Of a DNA stretch of 64,000 nucleotides, positions 26,122-38,179 are shown in pieces. Every line of letters begins with the position of its first letter. Position 1 is the stretch's first letter. The translations under genes and the position numbers were made by a program. The notes beneath the pieces were generated by a model, which was given only the letters and a program-made list of their open reading frames with translations, made no database searches and had not been told where the DNA came from. The stretch lies in assembly GCA_018340375.1 (NCBI GenBank), contig JAFFJZ010000010.1:1054001-1118000 (forward strand). The letters run 5' to 3'. Source of the DNA: Gonatopus flavifemur. Its lineage: Eukaryota > Arthropoda > Insecta > Hymenoptera > Dryinidae.

Positions 26122-26221
26122 CCCATGTGGAAAAAATGTCCAAAAATGTACACAAATCGTATGCAATTGTATACAAATTGTGTACAATTGTATACAGTTT
26201 CGGACATATTTTCCGCATAGG
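26122..26221. mobile_element. CCCATGTGG element, copy E
   Basis: Left end CCCATGTGGAAAAAATGTCC, right end GGACATATTTTCCGCATAGG. The core alternates TACAAATTG, TACAATTG and GTATAC. It is 100 bp and the best-preserved full-length copy. Confidence 0.88.
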
Positions 26222-26229
26222 AATGTTTT

Positions 26230-28225
26230 TAATGTCCAATGATTATTCATTTTGACGTATCGCCGCACGTCTTGTATTTATCAATCGTATTGGTTAAAAA
26301 TCTTTCTATCGGTACATAATTTTATTTACCCAACATCTATATCCGCAACTACGTACATGTATAAATATATGAATACGAAGGATTATATGGGTTAATTGAG
26401 CAGAGAGACAAACGACTTAATTCCTCCCGATTAATTAAAGCCGACATAATTTCTTCATCCGGTGTCTGACTCACACAACTCTCTAAGTCAGTTTATGATG
26501 TATAAATGATCCGCCACTGGAAGAGAGATTCCTGAAGATCGTGGAAAATATGATTCTCTTTAGCGTTCGCGATCAACAAAAAGAAAACCGTAATTTCGTA
26601 TCCATTTTATAAATTTCGGGAATTTCTTTTCTCACGATCAGTCTCGAGTCAAAGAGTTTTGGGATATCATTTATGCGATTTCTTTCTTAACTGACACAAT
26701 ACGAAAGATGTCGAAGCCGAGAATGAATGTATACATATGTTTAGTTTCAATGCAGGGAAAAGTATATGTTCGAAGTACGAAATTCGCACATATATATATA
26801 TATAAAGGAGTACAAAGTTTGCCTCTTGTCGTGCAGGACGCAGGATAAAAAATTCAACGCAATATTTGGTTCTTTGCACTAACCGTAAACAGTCCTTGTA
26901 AAATAATTCTCTTTTCCTTAATTTTGTATTATCTCGAAATTACATTATGAGTGGTAAATCAAGGAGTTATCTTGGAGTTTTCTTCGAGACATCAAAGTCA
27001 ATCGGACAAGACTTTATGCGAATACTGTGCACAGCCGCCGTAGTGGTTTGATTCGAGCACAGTCTCGATCTTTGTCATTGGTTAACTTATGTAGACTTTG
27101 CTGGGTCGAGTTGTGTGAGATTGTACGTACATACCGCCCTCGGTGTATGCGGATATAATGTATAGCGTTGGAGAGTACAATGGAACCGGGAACATCATCC
27201 AATGCAAATCCAGTGAAGAAAATATGAACATTCCTCCCGAGTATTTCTTCTTTTCTTATTATCTGTCTTTATTATTGCCAATATTCTATTACTACAACTA
27301 CCGCAGTCGTTTTTGTCACTCTTAGCTTATATCTTACATCATATTCTTCTATTTATTATGGAAAGAAAAAAAAAGGAAAAAGATCATAATGGGATTGTAT
27401 ATAATTACAGACACAGTGCACGGATTTATTATCTGCGAATAAAATATCACTATTTTAACATTGAAAATTCGTTGGTAAATTTTAACGAACTTCTGAATAC
27501 TTTTGTTCTGTTTGCGATGAAAGATCAACATACACACGGGCGTATAATCTTCTTTGTTGTTTTATGTGAGCGACAACAAGATACGTCCGGTTAGGTCTAA
27601 GCTGTACTTATCTGATTACACTGAGAGCCGTGTTACTTGCTCCGTCAAGCAGAAAACTATCTCGAAATTCAATAGGCACGAGTCAATTCGATATGTAAGT
27701 TGTCGTGTGACCAAGGATTTCTTCTTGTCTCTCGTTTTGCATATTCTCAATGTTGATCATCTTTGAATTTATCCATACGTCTGAAATATCAATCTGCGTA
27801 ATAACGCGCGGTGAAATTGTTTTGTCTCATCGATATGATTCGAAATTTCATGGACATTTTATTATATAGCCTATGACTATGGGAACCTGTGTGTGGCGTC
27901 ACTCGAATACCGTAAACCGAAGGTTGCTCAATCCCACCATTTTGTTCCGTCGGCTCTTTGGATGAACGAAAGCTCAACATCCGCAGTAATTTCTTATAAA
28001 GAATCTGATTCAAATGATATTTTCATTACGAATAACATAATCCATGCAATCTCTCACTTATTTCCTGTGACTCTCCAATGATCTCATTCAGCTCGAGATA
28101 GTCAATTGCTACGCAATTACCGCATTTTCTTCTACTTTGAGTGTTGCGAGAAGTTAGAACGGATGATTTTTTAATCAAGAGAAGAGAAGTAATAGATCAT
28201 TTCGCATGCACTGAGATTGATCGTA
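26230..28225. other. Gene-free stretch
   Basis: No recognisable coding or repeat structure apart from a short TA run near 26791. Confidence 0.45.
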
Positions 28226-28229
28226 CTCG

Positions 28230-28492
28230 AGTAGAAACTTGATCAGGCATTCCCTATTTTCAATAAGGTCCTGATCAAGTCAGAATCCGGAAACCGTGAG
28301 TAAGGAAAATCTTATGAGGCTTTCAGAAGGGACTCATCTGATTTCCCCAATAGGATTCAAATAGGGTTCGGATGAGATTTCCATTAAATCGAGCGAAATA
28401 GGGGAAATCGTAACGAAACCTGATGAGGACCTGACAGGAATGTGAGGCATGCCTCGTCAGACCCTGGTATTTTTCCATCCAAAATTTCTACT
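28230..28492. mobile_element. AGTAGAAA...TTTCTACT element
   Basis: Short inverted ends AGTAGAAA and TTTCTACT enclose many CTGATGAGG/CCTGATCAG/CCTCGTCAG words that pair with one another. It belongs with the region at 14463-14838. Confidence 0.55.
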
Positions 28493-28499
28493 AGGATAT

Positions 28500-30005
28500 T
28501 CAATCGTCTGCGTAATCAAGTGTTGTAATATTCCTTCTCGAAGTTACCGGAGGAGAAAAAAGAATGTTAATAGCATGAAGCCAATAACATAAATGTTACA
28601 GTGGGTCGTAGGAACGTTTTTTTAATGGGAATTCGACCTGCTGCATCCGCACGGAGAAACAAATATTCCGGTGCAGCAATTCGAAATATTACAAATCGAA
28701 TAGCAAATCTTTTTGCTAACCTAGCTAAAAATTCGGAAACGGAAAATTCATATTCTAAAGGCTCTGTGGCATAGATAAACATCAACTTGTGAAAAATTTC
28801 AAAATAGTCCACGCTCCATTGAGACTATATAGACCAACGATTTCCGCATGAGTCATATCGCACTCCCCAAAAAACCGATTCCTCGTTCTATCCAATCGAA
28901 TCTCCAATTCCTCCATGTAAAGTTTGACGAATTCTACACTGTCTCGGATATTTAGAGTTTCGATAAAATTCAACTGTATAAATCGAGTATGTATTTTCTT
29001 CTTTTTGATAATTCTGAAGTGTTGAGGCAACAAAGTTATCAGTGCTGCGAGATAAGGTAAAACATCAAATTTATTGAACAAGCGTGATAACATTTGTTTA
29101 ATTGAAAAAAATCAGGTTAATGGAAAATAAAAGTGGATTCGAATGAATCAAAAATGTTCAAAATGCTCCGTCATGACAGCAAAGTGGCCGACAACGGTTA
29201 TTTGCCAAAAGATGAAAATAACCGACAAGGTGTTGGAAAAGTCTTCTAATTGGGCACTTGAATGATTCGAAGAATATACCAGGAAGAAAAAGAGTGCAAA
29301 CATGGCATGTGAAGATAGACGTCCGAATCCTCAAATATTTTCAAACCTTCTTATTCTATGAATTTGTATAACTGTTCAATTTCTTGTCCAATTCTCTTAT
29401 TTGAATCGACATGAATCATTGATATTCAATATTACGTATGAATTATTAGATACATGGGAATAAAAAAAAAGAATTGAAAAGCAAGATACGAGGAACGTAT
29501 CCGTTGACTGGTAGTATATTGCGGAATATCGAAAATCGATAGAGTACAGTGATCGTGGAACGAGGATGCGATTAACTCTGTCGTTCTGAAATGTAGCATG
29601 CTACGAAGAGACGGCAACGTAGCAGCTTTCGTCGATCAACCAGTTCGACGTTATCAACGATGCCAATCATGCTGTATATCGATATTCCCATAAATATTGA
29701 GGCACATCCGGATCATCTGTAACCTCATCATGAACTTAACCCTTTGCACGTCAATTCGATGTGAAATCTTTCTTGGCAATTTGAATTTCAATTCGAGTGG
29801 GAAATTTTCTGTTTATTGGAATTCAAATTTTACACCTTGTTTTGAAGTTTCGAATGAAATAGAAATTTATTTATTGCCAGATAAAAATTGCTTGCTTTCG
29901 AGGAAGTTGATAATACATAAAATATAGCTTCGTGCAAGGATGACTGACAAATCTTGACAATCTATGTGGAGTCAATGTTGATCAACACATGCTCACCACA
30001 TTCAA
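28500..30005. other. Gene-free stretch
   Basis: Two consecutive antisense open frames (28567-29093) have Leu/Arg/Phe-rich composition but no recognisable motif. They are treated as chance. Confidence 0.4.
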
Positions 30006-30007
30006 AT

Positions 30008-30232
30008 CAGTGAAATATTACTATTTCTGCAGTTAAAAGTCGACCACTGAATGGAATCAGTGAAATATCAGCGAATCACTGGTTATGCAGTTGGAAGTGT
30101 TCCTGTATAATTGTATGTAATTGAATCAGTGAAATTTCACTGCGAGCATCAGGTAATGTTTACTGATTGTGCATTGTATACGCACTGATTTGCAATGGTC
30201 GACTTTCCACTGCAATCAGTGGAATTTCACTG
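30008..30232. mobile_element. 225 bp CAGTGAAAT inverted-repeat element
   Basis: The left end CAGTGAAAT through AAAGTCGACCACTG is imperfectly inverted at the right (GGTCGACTTTCCACTG to GGAATTTCACTG). AATCAGTGAAAT occurs internally several times, so it looks like a repeat of repeats. Confidence 0.7.
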
Positions 30233-30459
30233 TTCGAAATTTGGAGAGTGAGAAAATTATTGGTAATCAGTGCATTGCTTACGTCAATCTACGACTGTTT
30301 CTACATTCATTTGAACCTGAGACAAGTTATCGCCAATCCTTGACCCAATATACATCGGATAGAATAGACAAGTATTCCGCCAATGATTGAACATAGCGAG
30401 ACTGATTCTTGGCTCCGATCGTATATCTTGGCCCGAACTTGGGCCACTGTATTGATGTT

Positions 30460-32130
30460 ATCATTTCAGTTGGATCACCCTATGAGCAATAGTCAGTTCT
30501 CATTTGAGTGAATAAAAATATTGAAATTCAACTTTCCAAGCGTCAACATAGCAAATGCGTTATGAGAGTTCACTGAATCTACTGTTACAAAACATGTCAG
30601 TGTTATATGCAATCAAAATAACAAATATAAAACCATACTTCAGACGAAAAAAAATTGACTGCAATCATTATTCCTTCAAAGTTTTTCTCTTTTATCAACA
30701 CCCCGTTGCATCAATTTATATAAGAACGCAATAATGAATTGAACCGTTACCGTACGGAGTCTTCGAAATCCGCATAACGCGCATGCACAGAAAAAAACCT
30801 GAGGGTAAAATAAAAAGGATGCAATGTGCATTCGTATCAACGCAGAATACTCATACAAGCGAAATTTCTCTCCCTAGTTTAATCACGTGGAGTATATGGT
30901 TGATGGCATCATCTATGTGATAAGTTGTATTAAAGAAGATTTCACGAGCTTGCGCAAGTGCTCAACGTTGGGATGAGGGTTTCTTGTTCCAAGGGTGTGG
31001 CATCCAGGGATCCGTATCCGTTAGAAGTAGAAAGGATGGGGTATTTTTCCCTCCTCTATCCACCCACTTTCTCATTCAACCTAGAAAGCCACGGCCCAAA
31101 GTGGAAGGATGAGGGTAGTTTCAGAGAGTTACGGTTGTTCATACTCTTTCTATCATAAATCTGAACTTTTTCCTCCTCTCCTTCGTTATTCCTCCTTCTG
31201 TTACATTTGTAATTGAACGTTTAACAAAGAGATCTTTTTTTCGTCTGATATGAAAACGAACTTGAGGAACATACATTCTGAAAAGCAGTTTATGGGTCAT
31301 TATGACATTATTATTCATTAAAAATTATATTTTCTTCCGTTAACGAGAATTGTAGATTCGATGCACCTTTTTCTTCGATAATCCTTCTTCTACTCTACTA
31401 CTTCATATCAATTACCGATATAAAGAAAAGCACCGTCTGGAACGTTCGTTCCTTTTTGTTTATCCTTCCTACCGAAAGATAAATAAACCAACGAGCTCAT
31501 ATGCTAAAAAACAATAATGAAAAGAAGAAAAAGACGATGCGCCGCACTAAAAAATACGTTTAGTGCTTACGTATTCGAAAGAAACAATGAACGGTAACAC
31601 TGTGATAACTGTAATATAGTTGGTAAAGCGATCTGGTATTCGTCCTACAACGATGCGCATCTTTTCTCTATCCACACGGCTCGTTGTATGAAATATACTC
31701 TCACTGCCACAGCAATGCGGTGCAAATAGCATACAGTTTCGTAGTAAGAACGACCATTTCTTCTCAGGACGATGGTGACGATGAAGTGAGTTCAATTCAG
31801 AGTAGTAGAGATTTGGAAGGACGAAATGAGAAGAGGAATAGGGTGAGATGGAAGCTGGGGAGGTTAGCTAGAGTAGGGGCAGAAGTTGATGAAAATTGAA
31901 GTTCAGCCCTCCAAGTTGTAGGTAGGGAGAGAGCTGTCCAAGAGACGAAGGGTGCACAAAGTAATGGCAGGAATTTCCAAATGAAAAGCTTGTATTATAA
32001 CGAGTGAATTTTGTTCGACTCTTCGCTTGAGCATCGGATCACGATATAATGAAGTACCTTTTTCACGACTAACGATGTTTCTCGTACTTTCCTTGTAAGT
32101 AGAAATTCAAGCGGGCGATCGCTCATTATT
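30460..32130. other. Gene-free stretch
   Basis: No gene or structured repeat recognised. Confidence 0.45.
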
Positions 32131-32889
32131 CGCGCGTGTGAGGTCCATGAACCTGGACCCGCCACAAGCGATTTTGAGGGAGGTAATTATTGGATAATTT
32201 AGTGCTAATTTCGAGCTAATGTAGTGCTGGATTCACAAATTTTGAGCTCCGTTGGGAATGCTAGAAACTGTGGCGGTTGCAAGTTCATAAGAAGCTTCAA
32301 GAGCTTCAAGAATTCCATATGAGGATTTTTGAAAAACCACCCCGGACCATTGGAAGGAGGGGAGCTTGGGAGGGATGAGAGGAAACTGATCGAACGAATG
32401 AGAAATGGATAGAAATGATAGAAAATGGAATTCCCGTCAAATGACAATGGAACTGAACCTAGCGGACCTTATCTAGACATATACAACGAGGAAAAAGAAT
32501 GTAACACACATACGAGGATATGTCGAGGTGGACACGCCACAAGAAAAAATCACGGTTTTTCAGGAAAAATAAAATATGAGAATTTAGAGCTATTTCAGAG
32601 CTCCAAGAATCCCAAACCAGCATTGTTGAGAAATCACCCCGAGTGTGAAAAAATTGGAAAAACGTGAATAATCGGGATATTCTGAATTCTCTCTAATTCA
32701 CAAATCAATCGATCGAATTTGCCATTGTTCCCACGTTTTTCCAATTCTATCACACTCGAGGTGATTTATCGAAAATGTTCATTTGGGATTCTCAGTGCTC
32801 TAAAATAGCTTCGAATTCTCATATATCATTTTCCCCGAAAAACCGTGATTTTCCCTTGTGGCGGTTTTAGGTCAACGTATCATCGTATG

Positions 32890-33135
32890 CACTGAGAAAA
32901 CGTTTGTTTCGGCGAAACAAAATTTTGGTTGAAATGAACGCAAAGAAACTTTTTGGTTCGCTGAAATAAAATTTATTTAGGATAAACAAAATTTATTTGT
33001 CTGTATGAGAGCCTTAATTATTGTTAATCAAATTTTCTTCACCCCAAATAAATTTTATTTCAGCCAACCAAAACGTTTCTTTGCGTTAATTTCAACCAAA
33101 ATATTGTTTGGCTGGAACAAACTGTGTTTTCAGTG
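32890..33135. mobile_element. 246 bp CACTGAG-type MITE inside the foldback
   Basis: Ends CACTGAGAAAACGTTTGTTTC and its imperfect inverse GAACAAACTGTGTTTTCAGTG. Complementarity runs over most of the element (AAATTTTGGTTGAAAT with TTTCAACCAAAATATT; AATAAAATTTATTT with AAATAAATTTTATT). Confidence 0.85.
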
Positions 33136-33242
33136 TGGGTATCAAATTTCTTTCTCCGGCCGAGCAACTTGGATATAGACTGTGGAATTCGAATTTCACC
33201 GTCCACTGCCTTGAATTCTGAATTCTCATTCACCTTGAAATA

Positions 33243-33379
33243 GTGATCGGCGATATTTCACGATATCGATATTTTATATAAAATTTGTATAAAGTTTTTA
33301 TCGATATTTGATCAAATTCAATATAAACTCGACAAAAATTCTATAAAAAATATCGATATTTCCAAATATCGCCGATCAC
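33243..33379. mobile_element. 137 bp MITE with GTGATCGGCGATATTT ends
   Basis: GTGATCGGCGATATTT at the left and AAATATCGCCGATCAC at the right are perfect 16 bp inverses. The element is flanked on both sides by TA, the target duplication of Tc1/mariner-type elements. The interior repeats TATCGATATTT. Confidence 0.88.
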
Positions 33380-33896
33380 TACCCTGAAACCATTCGACCG
33401 AATTTTCCATCTGTTTCACGTTTTGCCAAGTTTTATCATACTCGGGGCGATTTCTCAACAATGCTGATTTGGGATTCTTGGAGCTCTGAAATAGCTCTCA
33501 ATTCTCATATTTTATTTTTCCCGAAAAAACCGTGATTTTTTGTGTGGCGGTTCCAGCTCAACATATTCTCGTATGCGTCTCAAATCCTTTTTCCCCGTTG
33601 TATGTGTCTAGATATGGTCCACTAGGGTCAGTTCCATTGCCCTTTGATTGGAATTACACTTTTTCATTCGTTTCTCATTTGTTCGATTAGCCCTCTCTCA
33701 TTCTTTCCAAGCTTCCCTCCCTCCAATGGTCCGGGCGGCTTTACAAAAATTCTCATATGGGATTCTTAGAGCTCTTAATTAGCTCTAAATTATCGAATAA
33801 TCACCTTCCTCAAAATCGCTTATGGCGGGTCCAGATTCATGGACCTGCGCATGTGGTTCAAATAGGTTTAAATGTGAATTTATTTTGCGTTCTTCT

Positions 33897-33965
33897 CCCA
33901 TGTGGAAAAAATGTCAAAGAATGTATACAATTTGGGCACAATCGTATACATTTTTTCCACGTGGG
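33897..33965. mobile_element. CCCATGTGG element, copy F
   Basis: CCCATGTGGAAAAAATGTC at the left and TACATTTTTTCCACGTGGG at the right. The shortest copy (69 bp), with a core of only three TATAC-like words. It starts 50 bp from the right edge of the foldback. Confidence 0.85.
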
Positions 33966-33969
33966 TTGT

Positions 33970-36115
33970 TCTTTTTCTTCTCAAATGAATTACCAATGAG
34001 CGAATCTATCCGAATGTCAATCAACATTCAATGAATCGTAAATGAACAATGGACATTCATGACATGGAAGGCGTGGGTTATTACCATTGTCGATTTATTC
34101 ATCGCTTATAATCGTAATACGCTTGTCGGTCCTTCCTTGTGTCAACATTGAATAATTTCCTTATTGACATAGGTAAAAAGATAACCATAAAGCACGATAT
34201 GACATATATATATCGTTATTTTATGATATGCGAATAATTTGCTACTTCATACGCGACTATTGAAGCACTGTATCGTGAATGATTTTTATAATCATTCTCC
34301 TGGTTCTAGAATATTTATCTTTGTGTATAACGTTATATAAACGCGAGTAGAAATTGTACATATATACTGGATCATAGAATATGCAAACCTCAATCGCTCT
34401 TCGCGTGTTCGTGTATTACGAAGACGTTAATTTCCACATTTATGTTGGGTAGGTTAGTGATAGCTTTACTGATTAGAACGATTAATAATTTAACCCTCAG
34501 AGCACGGCATTACGAAAACGACTTACTTCTAAATGCGGGTATAGTCAGATCTAATCGAAACCTTCAATTTACTTCATGATCCCGGACCTTCAATAAATAT
34601 AAAAAAAACCGTTGAAATTATACGGCAAGAATGAAGAAAGATACACGATAACACCCAGGAAATCCATGATATTTTGTGGATTAAAAACAAAAGAAGCAAG
34701 TAATTCAAACCACTTTTAAGCTTTTTTCACCGTCTTACATACCAAGAATCGTTGAATGAACAGGGAACTGTAGAAACTTGAATGTGGTCACATACACGCA
34801 TTAACGTATTTCAACTCCTCAACTTGTCAATTTTCTCTTTCCCTCAGGTGTAACATGAACTAATTATCTGTCCAGTTATCGAAATTGCAAAAGCGGTAAT
34901 CTGATCATTCAATTCCAATGAATAGGGTCGTATAAATTCTATGAATATGAATGTGGGAATTTGATCCGTATGACTAAAGGAGAGATAAAAAGATATATCA
35001 TGCACTTTTATCTGAAAATGTGAGATTTTCGATTCTTTTACGAGAGAAGTATGTTAGGCAACTGTTCCACCTGCTTCACTCACATGAGAGATAAATTTTT
35101 TTTCATTGCCTTATTGGAGCTACATTTCATATCGCTATAAGAGCAGTCCACAATTTGTAATTTGGTTTTCCTTTGGGATTTTATGTACGTACTTAGGGGA
35201 GTGCCCCTTCTTTTGTGGTTATCGACCATATCAGTTCGGTAAAAACATAACCACGGTCTGGTTACGTGTTTCACTAGCTTCCTCAGCTCTGTACAGATCT
35301 TCAAGAAAATCCTGAGTATCAAGAGACACGGTAGGGTCTCGAGCCAAGTACATGAAAAATACATGAAAAATACGTACATGCTATATGACGATAGCGTCGA
35401 TAATGCTCGTGCGCTGCCGTGTATCTTTTACTGGAAAACCGTAGTTCTACCGACCGAGTAAAACTTTATTTACACAATAATTCACCACACATTATATTTC
35501 ACGAAAAAATAATTACACTTTCACTATATAATTCGATTACACACTTTCTTTTAAGCACACTACGAAGTATCTCAGTTCCCCCGATACTGAGATATAGACG
35601 TTTTAAGTTTTGATGCGATCAAAAAAGGTTCTCAGTTTATTTCGTATTCGGCCTAAGTTTCTTCCTATCAAGGTAGATGGTGGTTATCGCTCTGTCTCTT
35701 TCTTCCTTCGCCAGTGTCCAATAGCGTTCATTTTGATATGTCCTTTCTTTTTCTCTCTTTTCTAGCGTCCAATAACGTCACTCGAAATTTTCGCAATCCT
35801 CGCTGTCTGTTTTGTTCTTTGCCAGCGTTCAAAGACGCGTGTGTTTATGTGTATATGTGTATAAAGTTTTTAAAATCAAATCATGAACGATTTTCCTGTC
35901 AGTGACACGTGTGGAATGTGTGGATGAATAATGTAAACTGATGAATAATAATAGTAATATTTATAATATAATAATATATACATACAAAATAGAACTCAAA
36001 ACAGGGTTTTTAATATAATAAAAACATGAATTCTTCTGTCAATGGCACATGAATAAATAAATAACGGGAGTTCATTTGTGACAAGCCTGGGCTGTCTGGT
36101 CGGGTGAACGTGAAT
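33970..36115. other. Gene-free stretch
   Basis: No coding-like frame; only short AT-rich repeats such as the ATAATA runs near 35940-36000. Confidence 0.45.
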
Positions 36116-36121
36116 TTAGTC

Positions 36122-36240
36122 ATTCTTGCTTTCATGGGCAACTTCACATAAGACACGGATTCTATGGGTTTCAAAGGATGCAGAATCCGAATCTGGCGTC
36201 AAAATTCGAGACCGCGGATTATATATGGCGGACATCGGTT
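36122..36240 (-). repeat. CCGCCAT...TTTTGACG repeat, reverse copy
   Basis: Its reverse complement aligns with 17381-17480 and neighbours: GTCCGCCATAT, AATTTTGACG(C/T)CAGAT, GGATTC, and CCGTGTnTTATnTGAA in the same order. Confidence 0.65.
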
Positions 36241-36887
36241 TGGTGATTCTCGCATTCATGAACTGATTTTGATAAGTCTTGGGCAGAGGGCATAAACTCA
36301 AATGAATAATCTTGAGATCGCCAAAACTAGCCATCCCTCTTCAAGAGAATTGCCGCGAAAAAACGTCAAGTTATTCCAAACAGTTCACTTTAATGAACTA
36401 TTTCAACAAAAATTCTCAACATGGATCAAATTTTCGACTGGACATTAAATTATACATAAAATAATTGTAAAATTAAGTAGTTTCATATATTTTCATGCGT
36501 TGTAAGGAAAAAATCCAAGGAAGTTAGTTAATAATGATAATATTAATAATCAATATAGCACCAACAGTAAGAATCTTGAACATTCATTGTATCTGAATTT
36601 TATTTCCCAAGATGATTCATGGAGCTGTCCGTAAATTTTTGAACGTTTTCAGCTCAAGTAAAGGGGCGCCCAATTCAGTTCTCAGATGGAATATTTAGGA
36701 TAAATATCTATTGGTCATTTCATGGAGATTTACGTACTAATCGAGAGATGTTCCATATTCATTGGCATCATTTCAACACTGATGTGTAATAGACTTCCTA
36801 CATCACTTTGGTGAAATATAAATAAATATAAAAATAAATTATCAAAACATACAGCATGGAGTTATGTGCATTATACTGTGAAAAATG

Positions 36888-36959
36888 TTTCCCATAATAT
36901 TTGATAGTTTTCTAAAGAAACAAGAACGAACTCTAGTTCTCCAGAAGTTATGGGAAACT
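36888..36959. repeat. 72 bp inverted repeat (GTTTCCCATAA)
   Basis: GTTTCCCATAA and TTATGGGAAAC are perfect 11 bp inverses, with partial pairing continuing inward. It could be a tiny element or a hairpin RNA. Confidence 0.5.
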
Positions 36960-37541
36960 CGTACATGAATCTTGCTATGTTTTGTCGTTGGGTTTTCTCC
37001 GAGCACAAATATCTACATACCCTAGAGGAATAATTCCAGGAATTTTGAACTTCACCAACCTTGCAACTTCATACGACAACCAAACTTGAACACTCACCTG
37101 AAACAAACAAAAATAACAAAACATAAATAAATATGAACTCATCCAACATGAATCGAATTGAAATCTATGCATGAATATGGATGAAAATTGTGATTATTCA
37201 GCATGCTGATGAACAGATGTTCCAAGATCAACGAAAGAGCTCACAGCATTCTAAAACTTCTTTTTGTTATTTTTCAAACATTAGACACATTTCTCATCAC
37301 TCCCTGTTAAATAATTCCGTTTTCTTCACTCTATTCTAATAAATTCCACCGAGAAAAATCTGGAGAAGTAGATTTCAATAAAATCACATCAGAGGTTTGA
37401 CAGAAAAACGATGTTTTCGATATTATAAAATTCGATACATTCGCCAGTATCCGATTATAGCGGTTTAAAACACAATTCATGTCTTCCGTAGGTAGAGCGG
37501 TTTCGCAACCGCGTTCATATTCTTTTGTCTTTTTTTTTCCT

Positions 37542-38112
37542 TTTATTTCTACCTCAATTTCCCTTCATCCACGAAAAAAGCTCGCGGTTGGTCCCGATCA
37601 CCCTCTTTCATCGTACACATACGTCTGTATGTGAATGTGTATACACATACAACACATATTTTGCTTCCAGAGTTGGACTATCCGGCCTGATTGGTTGAGG
37701 ACATAGAATGATTTCAGTAGTAGTACAGGGGCTTGGTAGTTGTGCGACAACGTGAAAGTATGTTCAGTAGCAACGGTTGTGATAGTGGTGATAGTATATT
37801 GCCATCGCCGTTGCTTCTATTGCCGTCGTGGCTGCTGCTATTACTACCACCACCACCGTTCCTGGTAGTGGAGCTGCTGTTGCTGCCGCCGCCACTGCTC
37901 TCGCTACTTCTATTGCTTCTACTGTCGTCGTCAACTCGAGTGAAATTGGGATGGTTGGACAGAGAAAGAGGATAAGGGATGTAGACCTGCCTGCAGGAAT
38001 GGCTGACGGGGTGCAAGGCGAGGGAGGGTTTTGGGGTGCGCAAAGGGGGTGAAATCAATACTCTGCGGTCTCCGCCCCGGGAGTACACGGATGAATACAC
38101 GAACAGACACAT
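37542..38112 (-). other. GC-richer, Ser/Gly/Asn-coding-like segment; possible alternative exon
   Basis: On the minus strand an open frame of 132 codons ends at 37714. Its second half is rich in Ser, Asn, Gly and Arg (NSSSTTRNGGGGSNSSS), like the scribbler exon. A pyrimidine-rich run (TCCTCTTTCTCTGTCC) precedes possible acceptors near 37925-37940, and an AATAAA lies at 37542-37547. However, joining in phase 0 reads a different (Ala/Val/Thr) frame, and GNN trinucleotide expansion alone could explain it. Confidence 0.25.
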
Positions 38113-38179
38113 TGGCGTCGATAGAAACTGATGTCATGGAGTTTGTTGACGCCAATGTAGAATATACGTATTTTATATA

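Larger units (their letters stand above)
32141..33846. mobile_element. 1.7 kb foldback element with nested insertions
   Basis: AGGTCCATGAACCTGGACCC at the left edge is inverted at the right edge (GGGTCCAGATTCATGGACCT). The complementarity then runs inward over about 450-550 bp per arm, for example TGAGAAATCACCCCGAG with CTCGGGGCGATTTCTCA. A third related unit at about 32700-32885 pairs with the left arm as a local hairpin. The left arm carries about 75 bp absent from the right. Two separate elements (32890-33135 and 33243-33379) lie in the middle. No transposase is encoded. Confidence 0.85.
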
